64,000 nucleotides of DNA from Atherix ibis (lineage: Eukaryota > Arthropoda > Insecta > Diptera > Athericidae). A program made the translations under genes and the position numbers. This document shows positions 11,221 through 23,594 of the stretch, piece by piece. The stretch lies in the NCBI GenBank assembly GCA_958298945.1, contig CATQJD010000122.1:136501-200500 (forward strand). The letters run 5' to 3'. The notes beneath the pieces are model-generated. The model was not told the DNA's origin and ran no database searches. It saw only the letters and a program-made list of their open reading frames with translations. Each line of letters begins with the position of its first letter. Positions within the stretch are counted from its first letter, which is position 1.

Positions 11221-11452
11221 CTGTTGAGGTTTATTTGTTACTGCTTATTATAACTTATTTGTTATTATTGCTGTTTTTTGCAGTTGTTGTTCTTGCTGCT
11301 TGTTGTATCATGTTGTTGTGATTGTAGTTTTTTACGGATTGTCATTGTTGTTGCTGCTCGTTGCGGCTTGTTGTTTTTGTAGCTGCTTATTTTAGCATGT
11401 TAAGGTTACTGCTTATTGTTGTTGCTACTTATTATTATTATTATTATTGAAC
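11221..11452. repeat. Degenerate TTG/CTG/TTA trinucleotide-rich region
   Basis: Long array of degenerate TTG, CTG, TTA and TTC triplets (for example gttgttgttcttgctgcttg near 11284-11303), ending in a purer ATT run at 11430-11447. A low-complexity repeat; the frames through it are not convincing genes. Confidence 0.8.
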
Positions 11453-12020
11453 AAATTGCAGTTATTTTTGATAAAGTTTGGATTTTTTCTGAACATATTG
11501 TTATTGAATTTTCTGAGCCTATTATATTGGCTGAGCCTGACTCCATCGGCTGTTATATTTGCTGATACAGAAGCGGCAGCTATTGAATTCTGGATTGTGA
11601 CAATGATTGAGCCTGATGGTATGGTTAAGACTTAACTTATTGCTGCGATTGCGTCTATGAAATCACATTTATCAGCATACCGTTCTGAATATTAATATTG
11701 GCCGGCAAACTGGTTGCATATAATTGCGTAGGAACTATTGTTGGCATCTAATTTGCGGTCACATAGAACTGTGCAGGATACGACTAATGTTTTATATATA
11801 TTTATCGAACCTATATATTAATATTCGGACATCACAAACTGTGGTTGCTGCTGTAGTACTGTTAGCGCAAGTTGAATTTGATATAACATGATATTTTGTT
11901 GTTGATGATTCTACTAAAGATTTATTTGAGCTACAACACTACCAGAAACTGCTTAAATCATGGCTCGAATGCTTGTGAGAATATGGTACGATTGTTTTAC
12001 TTATTCTCGTCGGATGGTCT

Positions 12021-12077
12021 TTGATATATTAAATTATTATAAACACCAATACAGTTTATAATAATTTAATATATCAA
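12021..12077. repeat. Perfect 24-bp inverted repeat with 9-bp spacer
   Basis: 12021-12044 (beginning ttgatatattaaattatt) is the exact reverse complement of 12054-12077. Spacer accaataca. Confidence 0.9.
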
Positions 12078-12318
12078 CGAAACTATATTTTTTTATTTGT
12101 ATAAATATATTTATAATTATGTTAAGTTACATAATTTAACCCTTTTAATAAAATACTTTTTAAAATAATTAAAATATTAACAACTTTACTATTTTAATAA
12201 TGCTGAGTTGAAATATAAGATAACTGAATTATTTAAAATTTACTAATATATATGAAAACAAATTTTTTTTATTTAAGCCTACGTGATTGTAGTGTACTAA
12301 CACACTTTAGTATACAAT

Positions 12319-12396
12319 ATAGTCATGATCACACTACATGGCCTACCAAATTATTCTGTGATCATTCATTGGGCCATGTAGTGTGCTCATGACTAT
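12319..12396. repeat. 25-bp inverted repeat, 28-bp spacer
   Basis: 12319-12343 and 12372-12396 pair with a single mismatch; the shared core is cacactacatggcc. Related tacta/catag words recur on both sides, suggesting local rearrangement. Confidence 0.8.
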
Positions 12397-13479
12397 AGTT
12401 GACATAGCCTACTAAACAATACGAATGTTGACTTACATTTAGTACGCAATAAGTGAAATCACGGGAAATGAAAATGCTGCTCAGTTAGCTAGACAAACTT
12501 GCTTAGAAGCACTGTTGGGTCAGCTATTTGAACTTACATTTTTTTTTAAAGACAATTCAGCTGAGCTTTTTTGCCAACGACAAGTGGCTAGCTACCAGAA
12601 CATAAGGCGAAATTGCATATACGATGAATATTCGAGAACAGGGGTTCTGTTAGGATCTTTTTGGTGGTTAGAGTGCTTCATGAGATGAGAGGGTCGGGTG
12701 GGAGTTGTTCAGTGATTTTGGCAGTGATGAATTTTTAGAATATATGAATATTTTTATATTTTGAGACTGGATACTGTGTTGCTTGAAGAAAGAGACCAAC
12801 ATCATGTGGCAGTAAATTTGGTATAATCATTAGAGGTATAAGTAATAGCATATAGTGTAAATAAAAGAAATTTAAATAAATTAAATATAAAATTGAAATA
12901 GTTAAAAGAAATAAATAGTTAGAAAAAATAAAAGTATAATATTGGACTTTTAAAAAAAATCATATTTTGAAAAGGGATTAAAAATCTTACTTTATACATA
13001 TTATTGAGATTAGATTTATAATCAAAATTATTATCAACGAAACATTGATTTTATAAATACTATATCAAAAAGGTATTTTTTTTAAACATACAAATGTGGT
13101 TTAATAATAAAGGCAGAAAAACACTGTGACAACGATAGGATTTAATTTTGGTATATAAAATTAAAAAAAAGACCAACAAAATCTCAAAAAAATTTAAGTT
13201 ATCGTATAGAAATAATAATTAAAACGCCAAATAGAAAACGAAAACTGTAAAAACATAAAAATTAATTTAAAATGAAGAGAAAAGAATTAAAAAGTGAAGT
13301 TGAACTAAGCAAAAAAAATGAAATCACCAAATCGTACCTTGAAACCCAAATTAAGACATATGAGAGATACAGGGAAAGAAATACGGGACCTCAAGTAAGT
13401 GACAAAGAGAAAGAAAAATATCCCTATCCGTTAATAGATTTTAATAAATAAGTGTAAGTTATAAATTTCATTAATTTCT

Positions 13480-13680
13480 ACACTATACTATGATATTGCA
13501 CAAAAATGAAACAACAATTTAGAAGAAAAAAGAACTAAGAAAAAATATTAAATAATTTATTTGACAGAAACAACAATAGTATTATAGTTCGACCACAAAA
13601 TTTCTCTTTGTTCTTTTTTCTTTTAAATTTTGTTTTATTTTTCTGCAATATCATAGTATAGTGTACCACAAAATTTCTCT
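13480..13680. repeat. 57-bp inverted copy flanked by 16-bp direct repeats
   Basis: 13608-13664 is a ~91% reverse-complement copy of 13480-13537, with the outer 21 bases perfect (starting acactatactatgatattg). The copied block is bounded by identical 16-mers accacaaaatttctct at 13592-13607 and 13665-13680. The structure is an inserted inverted copy of nearby DNA with a target-site-like duplication. No TIR or coding content identifies it as a known transposon. Confidence 0.88.
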
Positions 13681-13944
13681 AATATCATTAATTTTAATTC
13701 AAAAATAATCTAAAACATCTATAAAAATATATATAAATTATAATAATTTTAACAAAATAAACAAATATCTTTGAAAACATAAAGAAAATCCAACGGCATA
13801 TAGTTTAATTTTGAAGAGTTGAAAGGGAAACTTTCTTTAATGGAAAAATATATTTATTGAGGTAAATGAAAGACTAAGATAACTTTAATCAGAACGGAGT
13901 GACAACAAAAACATAACAAAAGGTGTCTAATATTTGGCCCAAAA

Positions 13945-14039
13945 AATACGTGAGTTGATTTTTGTCTAACATTGGGCCCGAGAATACGAGAGTTGATTTT
14001 TGCCTACTCCTCGTCTTGGCAAAAATCAACTCTCGTATT
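13945..14039. repeat. Direct and inverted copies of a 22-bp word
   Basis: 13983-14004 and 14018-14039 are perfect 22-bp reverse complements (core gagagttgatttttgcc), 13 bases apart. A near-identical direct copy precedes them at 13945-13966 (gtgagttgatttttgtc), each preceded by a ttgggccc/tttggccc word. A short tandem duplication was followed by an inverted one. Confidence 0.85.
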
Positions 14040-14389
14040 GATGGTTGAACCAAAGATCCTTCTCTTAAAATAATATCATATTGACTAAGAGAATACTTCG
14101 CGGCGTGAGATCAAATATTTGCTTTGCAAATATCTGCAGTCACACAACACCGAAAAACTTATCACCCAAAACGCTTAACTTCAAGGGTAAGAGAATTCTG
14201 CAATAACGTCTTCTAAAGTCTCAACACTTTTCAGCTCCTGAATATCAACTCCTTAAGGAAGAAACTGATATACAGTTAAACTGATTTCCGAACTTGAAAT
14301 AAACTGATGGGTACGTATATATCCAGATGCTTCCACGAAGCGGCGATCCTTTATAGAAAGAGGATGACTAGAAGTTATAGATACCAAAG

Positions 14390-15410
14390 GGTCTTAGAAT
14401 AATCATTATTTCTAAATCACATAATCTGGTAGTATCGGCACATGGAAGCATTGGAAAGTTACTTGATTTGATTCGATTATATTTTTATTGGCTTCGTATG
14501 GGACAGGACAGCCGTAATTACGTGTCAAATAATGATAGATGTGAGGAAACGAAAGTCCCTAACGGTACCTTTCATCATCCTATGGGTTATTTTATCACCA
14601 CTGAGGAAACGTGGCAATGCATGTATATAGACATACTTGGCCCTTAACCTCCTAGCCCGAAAGGAAATATGATTATTTTAATGGTCTTAGACTACTTTTC
14701 CAAATTCCCCTTATTAAAATCTTTAATAAATACAGATTTATTCCATCTTTTTAGGGTACCCGAGACCGTGGTCACCGACAACAGAGTTCAGTTATGTTTC
14801 AAACAATTAAAAGACTTATTATCGTCGTATGGAATAAAATTTAAGCAAACGCTTCTGAGCATGTGAATTGCTTGATATTGGCAGGTGTCTAAGCTTATAT
14901 CTAAAAGAACTATATGTTATGAGATCAACGCTTAGGTAATAAAGTCTGTGCCTTGCATAACTCCATCCATTAGGCAACCGGTTATAATCCGTACCGGGTA
15001 TTGTTTGAATCGAAATGATGACTCACGCCTTAATATACAAACTGTAACGTAAGTTGAAAACTTTTATTTTAACTGTAACGTAAGCTGGTTAGATTTGAGA
15101 GGGACATACTTCAATTAGAAGATCGAATAATTTCGATACGCTTTCAGATAAGCAGCAGAAATGCATAAGCCTTCGCGAAAACTGAAAGAACTTATAATGT
15201 AAGAGTAAAGGCAGTTCGCTTCCATGGCGGATAGGAAACATATCGCCGCAACTTCCAACAAAGTAGTTTCACTAGACAATGTAGTGGTAAATTCGCTCAA
15301 AAAATTTTTGAAATGCAGAATCAGATTCAAGAAGGGAACAGCGATGTACGAACTAGAAGAGATGAAAGGCAAGCCACTGGGTTACGCTAAGGGAATCCGT
15401 CAATGAAAAG
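14390..15410 (+). mobile_element. Decayed Ty3/gypsy integrase fragment
   Basis: Plus-strand translation shows the integrase zinc-binding region (SKSHNLVVSAHGSIGKLLDL, then NYVSNNDRCEETKVPNG, near 14410-14560), the core YIDILGP followed by MIILMVLDYFSKFPLLKSL near 14620-14715 and VPETVVTDNRVQLCF near 14757-14800, then an ATGYNPYRVLFESK block near 14975-15015 and a C-terminal YELEEMKGKPLGYAKGIR near 15349-15403. These are the integrase parts of a gypsy polyprotein, which would join element cDNA to the genome. Stops after GP and in the linker show it is dead. No LTR is evident; the tandem array begins about 210 bases downstream. Confidence 0.8.
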
Positions 15411-16619
15411 GTAATAATAAAATCTACAGCTTGGAAAATATCCAGAGAGGGCTATTTAAGTATTCGGTTCCGTCGTGCATTTGTTGAAGCAAGGAGTTGG
15501 ATACATTTCACAGTTCTTCCAACTCGGCATATCGTTGGTAGGACCTGTGTTGTAGTAGCTTATAGATGACATTGATCAGCAAGGTCATGCATGGGATCCT
15601 CACTGAAAATTCCATGATGTAAAATAAATGAATAATTACTCGAATAAGTTGATAACACATATAATATTGCTCAAAAATTAATAAATAATGTAAATAAAAA
15701 CCAAGAATGTAACTAGAGAATATATAATCCGTCAGCCGATTTATTTATATATACTATATAAATTTGTTTAAATGAAAATCTATGAAATAGTTTTAATAGG
15801 GATGGTACAATTTCCATAATTATTTACAAACACGTAAAAAGAGGAAAATATATATTTATGTAAGCAAAACAGGAGTGTAAATCAGAGTTACGAATTTTTC
15901 CTGAACTTCGCTTTCTTTTCTTCCCTCTTGCTTTTCGTCGTCTTTTTATTTCATTTTTCTTTCTTTCTTCGTTCGTCCATGCATGATTGTCAAAAATACG
16001 TAAAAAATTGTTTTCTTTCTACCTTTCTTTCATTTCATTTCTTTCTTATCTTAACATTTTCTTGTCTTCGGGATTGATTTTCGTCGTCGCTTTTTATTCC
16101 TTTCTCACTTTGTTTGGATATGTGTGAAATTTTTTTTTATAGAAATAAAGTGAAAAAGAAATGACGAGCGCAAATGGGAAATGAAACAAAATATTACTAG
16201 ACAATGGGTTCGGCCATGTAGGTATTGCTAAATTTAAAACCAATAGTACGAAACCGTATAATTTTAAACCGTACAAATTTATTTTGAAATGAAATGATTA
16301 ATAGTATTAATAGACTATATATGTGTTTATATATATATAGCTAATTTTAAATCAAAAACGAAGAAACAATTTAAATTTAAACGATTTCAATTTATTTTAA
16401 AATATAATAAAATAATTCAAATCCATTATGAAAATGATCGAAGTGTAAAAATGATCGAAGTGTAAAAATTGATTTTACAGAAAAAAATCTCGAGCGAAGA
16501 TCATCTTTACTAAGCCAGCTATGTTAACAAGCAAAATTATCATATGTTGGCATCTGCAAATCAATGATCAGTTATTGAACGACCTTTCCATTTATAACTT
16601 ATCGCTGTATGATGCGTTT

Positions 16620-17310
16620 TATGCTCAAACACATCTTTGCTCCGAATTTTGCACAAACATTTGATACTTAAGACTTATTAGATCCAATTCATGTAGAATT
16701 AAAGCCACCAAATCATTTTCTACGCCGCAATTTTACTGATTGTATTAATAAACATAGTGTTGGCTTCTCAGAAAAAATCATCTTCTGTAACGATGCTCAT
16801 TTTCATATTTAGTCAAAATCTACGAGCAATTATTGAATATCTATCCAATTTATCACTTATCACTGTATAGTGCACTTTATGACCGAAGACATCATTGGTC
16901 CAAATTTTTTCGAAAATAATGCTAATGCGACAGTTACTGCCAATAGAGTGCACTTCGGAAATATGGTAACCAATTTGTTCTAGCTTATTTTTGACTACAT
17001 GGATGTGGACGATTTGTGGGTAGAACAACGGGACACGCTGGTCAAGAAATAAACAATTTATTGAAAGTCAAATTTAATGGATGGTTAATTTCGCGCAAAA
17101 GAGCACCAGTATTATGCGGTTTAATACCGTTGAACTTCTTCCTGTGGCTGTACATAAAAGATAAGGTGTATGAGAATAGTCCACACATAATTTAAGAACC
17201 AATATTATTCGCTTTATCTATTTAATAAATTAATAAAATGCGATCGAAAATGTAAAAAAGTTGATGTCTGTAAACGTAGTCGTGGTGGATATTCACGTCA
17301 TATTATTTTT
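16620..17310 (+). pseudogene. Decayed mariner-type transposase in array unit 1
   Basis: Across several stops the plus strand reads GFSEKIIFCNDAHFHI, then IIGPNFFENNANATVTANRVHFGNMVTNLF, a DVDDLWV segment and the C-terminal KRSRGGYSRHIIF. These match an insect mariner-type family with HF-H after the first Asp and a CxRSRGGH C-terminus; the better-preserved relative at 48500-49194 confirms it. The catalytic Asp context is largely lost. A frame of 71 codons on the opposite strand (16813-17028) is only the shadow of this pseudogene. Confidence 0.7.
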
Positions 17311-18117
17311 TATTCATAAATGGTTAAGTCTCTATGAGATATTTCAATACAGAAAAATGGAATTTTCATTCAAACTTTAAAAAATAGTTTTCATTTGAAG
17401 ACCCTTTAATATTTATTATTATTAAAGCATATTTATTTTACAAACTATTACAGGATCAAGTGCATTCGAACAAAAAAAAAATAAACGTGCATCTTCCAGT
17501 CATATTTTTTGCAGTATATAGATAAACATAATAAGAAAACAAGAAAAAATATTGCATACACATATATCAGTTATTCCCACTTTTCAGTGAGACGGAATGG
17601 AAGCGCTAAACCAATTGGTGAGAAAGAGAAGAAAAATGGCTGTACATATCATAATTGACATCATTCACCTAACGAATTTTAGTAGTGTGCATATAAATAA
17701 CCCATTAGCCATAGAAGCATCATGAAGTAAACTCTTCGCAAAGTTATTGTTGTATCATATTATTGTTCAATTTGTGTTTAATCGATTGTATATGCGTCGG
17801 TAAATAAAGCATATATCGAAAACTAAAAGTCCAAAAGAGGACACACGATTTGTTGGTTGTCGTCTATATTTTCTGGCTATCACTATTTTAAATTAAGAAA
17901 ATATGCATATCTTACCAAAGCTAGAAATGAGATTTTATCCAATGTATATACAAATCCTTAAAATGTGTACGTTTTGTTCTTAAATTTTAAAAGAAGGAAA
18001 TATTTATCGAACAAGTTTTGCAAATGTTCTTGTAAATTTATTATAATATTTTAATACTAACTAGATTTATTTAATTTCTATTATATGTGTAATCGTATTA
18101 TTACTCTCGGTAATAGT

Positions 18118-18170
18118 GAATGAAATAATATGAAAATATCATATATTGATATTTTCATATTATTTCATTC
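18118..18170. repeat. Perfect 24-bp hairpin, 5-base loop, in array unit 1
   Basis: 18118-18141 pairs perfectly with 18147-18170 around tatat. Directly next to it a second inverted pair occurs (tatagtcacctt at 18171-18182 with 18253-18264). Confidence 0.9.
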
Positions 18171-19439
18171 TATAGTCACCTTAAATTATAAATGTAGGTG
18201 GGATTATTCAATTATTATATATTGGTACTTTTGAAGTTAAAGTATCATGAAAAGGTGACTATAATTCCAACCGAACCGATAAAGGGGAGAAAATAGCTTT
18301 ATCAACGGCAACACGTGAATGGCGTCACTGGAGATAGTTGCCGGAGACCAAGCCAACATCCAACAATCAAGAAAACCAGATAAGTTAAAAAAGAAACATT
18401 TAATAAACTCGAATAAATTGTCTTTAATTATTTTACAAGTAAAATAAATGAATAATTACTCGAATAAGTTGATAACACATATAATATTGCTCAAAAATTA
18501 ATAAATAATGTAAATAAAAACCAAGAATGTAACAAGAGAATATATAATCCGTCAGCCGATTTATTTATATATACTATATAAATTTGTTTAAATGAAAATC
18601 TATGAAATAGTTTTAATAGGGATGGTACAATTTCCATAATTATTTACAAACACGTAAAAAGAGGAAAATATATATTTATGTAAGCAAATCAGGAGTGTAA
18701 ATCAGAGTTACGAATTTTTCCTGAACTTCGCTTTCTTTTCTTCCCTCTTGCTTTTCGTCGTCTTTTTATTTCATTTTTCTTTCTTTCTTCGTTCGTCCAT
18801 GCATGATTGTCAAAAATACGTAAAAAATTGTTTTCTTTCTTCTTTTCTTTCATTTCATTTCTTTCTTATCTTAACATTTTCTTGTCTTCGGGATTGATTT
18901 TCGTCGTCGCTTTTTATTCCTTTCTCACTTTGTTTGGATATGTGTGAAATTTTTTTTTATAGAAATAAAGTGAAAAAGAAATGACGAGCGCAAATGGGAA
19001 ATGAAACAAAATATTACTAGACAATGGGTTCGGCCATGTAGGTATTGCTAAATTTAAAACCAATAGTACGAAACCGTATAATTTTAAACCGTACAAATTT
19101 ATTTTGAAATGAAATGATTAATAGTATTAATAGACTATAGATGTGTTTATATATATATAGCTAATTTTAAATCAAAAACGAAGAAACAATTTAAATTTAA
19201 ACGATTTCAATTTATTTTAAAATATAATAAAATAATTCAAATCCATTATGAAAATGATCGAAGTGTAAAAATGATCGAAGTGTAAAAATTGATTTTACAG
19301 AAAAAAATCTCGAGCGAAGATCATCTTTACTAAGCCAGCTATGTTAACAAGCAAAATTATCATATGTTGGCATCTGCAAATCAATGATCAGTTATTGAAC
19401 GACCTTTACATTTATAACTTATCGCTGTATGATGCGTTT

Positions 19440-20130
19440 TATGCTCAAACACATCTTTGCTCCGAATTTTGCACAAACATTTGATACTTAAGACTTATTA
19501 GATCCAATTCATGTAGAATTAAAGCCACCAAATCATTTTCTACGCCGCAATTTTACTGATTGTATTAATAAACATAGTGTTGGCTTCTCAGAAAAAATCA
19601 TCTTCTGTAACGATGCTCATTTTCATATTTAGTCAAAATCTACGAGCAATTATTGAATATCTATCCAATTTATCACTTATCACTGTATAGTGCACTTTAT
19701 GATCGAAGACATCATTGGTCCAAATTTTTTCGAAAATAATGCTAATGCGACAGTTACTGCCAATAGAGTGCACTTCGGAAATATGGTAACCAATTTGTTC
19801 TAGCTTATTTTTGACTACATGGATGTGGACGAATTGTGGGTAGAACAACGGGACACGCTGGTCAAGAAATAAACAATTTATTGAAAGTCAAATTTAATGG
19901 ATGGTTAATTTCGCGCAAAAGAGCACCAGTATTATGCGGTTTAATACCGTTGAACTTCTTCCTGTGGCTGTACATAAAAGATAAGGTGTATGAGAATAGT
20001 CCACACATAATTTAAGAACCAATATTATTCGCTTTATCTATTTAATAAATTAATAAAATGCGATCGAAAATGTAAAAAAGTTGATGTCTGTAAACGTAGT
20101 CGTGGTGGATATTCACGTCATATTATTTTT
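19440..20130 (+). pseudogene. Decayed mariner-type transposase in array unit 2
   Basis: Same remnant as in unit 1, shifted by 2,820 bases, with the same stops; the decay therefore predates the tandem duplication. Confidence 0.7.
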
Positions 20131-20937
20131 TATTCATAAATGGTTAAGTCTCTATGAGATATTTCAATACAGAAAAATGGAATTTTCATTCAAACTTTAA
20201 AAAATAGTTTTCATTTGAAGACCCTTTAATATTTATTATTATTAAAGCATATTTATTTTACAAACTATTACAGGATCAAGTGCATTCGAACAAAAAAAAA
20301 ATAAACGTGCATCTTCCAGTCATATTTTTTGCAGTATATAGATAAACATAATAAGAAAACAAGAAAAAATATTGCATACACATATATCAGTTATTCCCAC
20401 TTTTCAGTGAGACGGAATGGAAGCGCTAAACCAATTGGTGAGAAAGAGAAGAAAAATGGCTGTACATATCATAATTGACATCATTCACCTAACGAATTTT
20501 AGTAGTGTGCATATAAATAACCCATTAGCCATAGAAGCATCATGAAGTAAACTCTTCGCAAAGTTATTGTTGTATCATATTATTGTTCAATTTGTGTTTA
20601 ATCGATTGTAAATGCGTCGGTAAATAAAGCATATATCGAAAACTAAAAGTCCAAAAGAGGACACACGATTTGTTGGTTGTCGTCAATATTTTCTGGCTAT
20701 CACTATTTTAAATTGGGAAAATATGCATATCTTACCAAAGCTAGAAATGAGATTTTATCCAATGTATATACAAATCCTTAAAATGTGTACGTTTTGTTCT
20801 TAAATTTTAAAAGAAGGAAATATTTATCGAACAAGTTTTGCAAATGTTCTTGTAAATTTATTATAATATTTTAATACTAACTAGATTTATTTAATTTCTA
20901 TTATATGTGTAATCGTATTATTACTCTCGGTAATAGT

Positions 20938-20990
20938 GAATGAAATAATATGAAAATATCATATATTGATATTTTCATATTATTTCATTC
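20938..20990. repeat. Perfect 24-bp hairpin in array unit 2
   Basis: Identical to the hairpin at 18118-18170, so the palindrome was already present before the array formed. Unit 3 ends before this point. Confidence 0.9.
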
Positions 20991-21258
20991 TATAGTCACC
21001 TTAAATTATAAATGTAGGTGGGATTATTCAATTATTATATATTGGTACTTTTGAAGTTAAAGTATCATGAAAAGGTGACTATAATTCCAACCGAACCGAT
21101 AAAGGGGAGAAAATAGCTTTATCAACGGCAACACGTGAATGGCGTCACTGGAGATAGTTGCCGGAGACCAAGCCAACATCCAACAATCAAGAAAACCAGA
21201 TAAGTTAAAAAAGAAACATTTAATAAACTCGAATAAATTGTCTTTAATTATTTTACAA

Positions 21259-23594
21259 GTAAAATAAATGAATAATTACTCGAATAAGTTGATAACACAT
21301 ATAATATTGCTCAAAAATTAATAAATAATGTAAATAAAAACCAAGAATGTAACAAGAGAATATATAATCCGTCAGCCGATTTATTTATATATACTATATA
21401 AATTTGTTTAAATGAAAATCTATGAAATAGTTTTAATAGGGATGGTACAATTTCCATAATTATTTACAAACACGTAAAAAGAGGAAAATATATATTTATG
21501 TAAGCAAATCAGGAGTGTAAATCAGAGTTACGAATTTTTCCTGAACTTCGCTTTCTTTTCTTCCCTCTTGCTTTTCGTCGTCTTTTTATTTCATTTTTCT
21601 TTCTTTCTTCGTTCGTCCATGCATGATTGTCAAAAATACGTAAAAAATTGTTTTCTTTCTTCTTTTCTTTCATTTCATTTCTTTCTTATCTTAACATTTT
21701 CTTGTCTTCGGGATTGATTTTCGTCGTCGCTTTTTATTCCTTTCTCACTTTGTTTGGATATGTGTGAAATTTTTTTTTATAGAAATAAAGTGAAAAAGAA
21801 ATGACGAGCGCAAATGGGAAATGAAACAAAATATTACTAGACAATGGGTTCGGCCATGTAGGTATTGCTAAATTTAAAACCAATAGTACGAAACCGTATA
21901 ATTTTAAACCGTACAAATTTATTTTGAAATGAAATGATTAATAGTATTAATAGACTATAGATGTGTTTATATATATATATAGCTAATTTTAAATCAAAAA
22001 CGAAGAAACAATTTAAATTTAAACGATTTCAATTTATTTTAAAATATAATAAAATAATTCAAATCCATTATGAAAATGATCGAAGTGTAAAAATGATCGA
22101 AGTGTAAAAATTGATTTTACAGAAAAAAATCTCGAGCGAAGATCATCTTTACTAAGCCAGCTATGTTAACAAGCAAAATTATCATATGTTGGCATCTGCA
22201 AATCAATGATCAGTTATTGAACGACCTTTACATTTATAACTTATCGCTGTATGATGCGTTTTATGCTCAAACACATCTTTGCTCCGAATTTTGCACAAAC
22301 ATTTGATACTTAAGACTTATTAGATCCAATTCATGTAGAATTAAAGCCACCAAATCATTTTCTACGCCGCAATTTTACTGATTGTATTAATAAACATAGT
22401 GTTGGCTTCTCAGAAAAAATCATCTTCTGTAACGATGCTCATTTTCATATTTAGTCAAAATCTACGAGCAATTATTGAATATCTATCCAATTTATCACTT
22501 ATCACTGTATAGTGCACTTTATGATCGAAGACATCATTGGTCCAAATTTTTTCGAAAATAATGCTAATGCGACAGTTACTGCCAATAGAGTGCACTTCGG
22601 AAATATGGTAACCAGTTTGTTCTAGCTTATTTTTGACTACATGGATGTGGACGAATTGTGGGTAGAACAACGGGACACGCTGGTCAAGAAATAAACAATT
22701 TATTGAAAGTCAAATTTAATGGATGGTTAATTTCGCGCAAAAGAGCACCAGTATTATGCGGTTTAATACCGTTGAACTTCTTCCTGTGGCTGTACATAAA
22801 AGATAAGGTGTATGAGAATAGTCCACACATAATTTAAGAACCAATATTATTCGCTTTATCTATTTAATAAATTAATAAAATGCGATCGAAAATGTAAAAA
22901 AGTTGATGTCTGTAAACGTAGTCGTGGTGGATATTCACGTCATATTATTTTTTATTCATAAATGGTTAAGTCTCTATGAGATATTTCAATACAGAAAAAT
23001 GGAATTTTCATTCAAACTTTAAAAAATAGTTTTCATTTGGAGACCCTTTAATATTTATTATTATTAAAGCATATTTATTTTACAAACTATTACAGGATCA
23101 AGTGCATTCGAACAAAAAAAAAATAAACGTGCATCTTCCAGTCATATTTTTTGCAGTATATAGATAAACATAATAAGAAAACAAGAAAAAATATTGCATA
23201 CACATATATCAGTTATTCCCACTTTTCAGTGAGACGGAATGGAAGCGCTAAACCAATTGGTGAGAAAGAGAAGAAAAATGGCTGTACATATCATAATTGA
23301 CATCATTCACCTAACGAATTTTAGTAGTGTGCATATAAATAACCCATTAGCCATAGAAGCATCATGAAGTAAACTCTTCGCAAAGTTATTGTTGTATCAT
23401 ATTATTGTTCAATTTGTGTTTAATCGATTGTATATGCGTCGGTAAATAAAGCATATATCGAAAACTAAAAGTCCAAAAGAGGACACACGATTTGTTGGTT
23501 GTCGTCTATATTTTCTGGCTATCACTATTTTAAATTAAGAAAATATGCATATCTTACCAAAGCTAGAAATGAGATTTTATCCAATGTATATACA
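21259..23594. repeat. Array unit 3, truncated
   Basis: About 2,336 bases, matching unit 2 on its left and unit 1 near its right end, with private variants near 22615 and 23040. The match stops inside aatgtatataca at 23583-23594; unrelated sequence follows. Confidence 0.9.
22262..22952 (+). pseudogene. Decayed mariner-type transposase in array unit 3
   Basis: Third copy of the same remnant, with the same stops as in units 1 and 2. Confidence 0.7.

Larger units (their letters stand above)
11453..14389. other. AT-rich stretch with clustered inverted repeats, no gene recognised
   Basis: No open frame here shows a family motif. The structure I can support is four inverted repeats (12021-12077, 12319-12396, 13480-13664, 13983-14039), listed separately. 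The last ~250 bases lead into the gypsy integrase fragment and may be its RNase H/integrase linker. Confidence 0.5.
15619..18438. repeat. Array unit 1
   Basis: Full 2,820-bp unit. Private variants at its left and middle (for example at 15724, 15876, 16021-16023, 16320, 16588, 16883 and 17013) separate it from units 2 and 3, while near its right end (17792-17896) it agrees with unit 3 against unit 2. A pyrimidine-rich run lies at 15908-16108. Confidence 0.9.
18439..21258. repeat. Array unit 2
   Basis: Full 2,820-bp unit. Its left half shares all variants with unit 3. Its right end carries private changes (near 20612, 20685 and 20715). Confidence 0.9.
15619..23594. repeat. Tandem array of a 2,820-bp unit, 2.8 copies
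   Basis: The same sequence starts at 15619, 18439 and 21259, exactly 2,820 bases apart; the third copy stops after 2.3 kb at 23594. Copies differ at only about a dozen positions plus one TA dinucleotide gain (near 21980). Each unit holds a CT-rich stretch, a duplicated 19-mer near its first kilobase, a decayed mariner-type transposase, an LTR-like segment (tataaataaccc and aataaag words) and, in complete units, a hairpin. No open gene spans the array. It is a young segmental or satellite-like tandem duplication. Confidence 0.95.

Noticed and set aside
16094..22670. Identical 60- and 71-codon minus-strand frames, three times each
   Set aside because: They are opposite-strand shadows of the tandem unit; the 71-codon one mirrors the plus-strand transposase remnant.
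15619..23594. CRISPR or short-spacer array
   Set aside because: The repeat unit is 2,820 bp of transposon debris in an arthropod-type genome; there are no short repeats with unique spacers.
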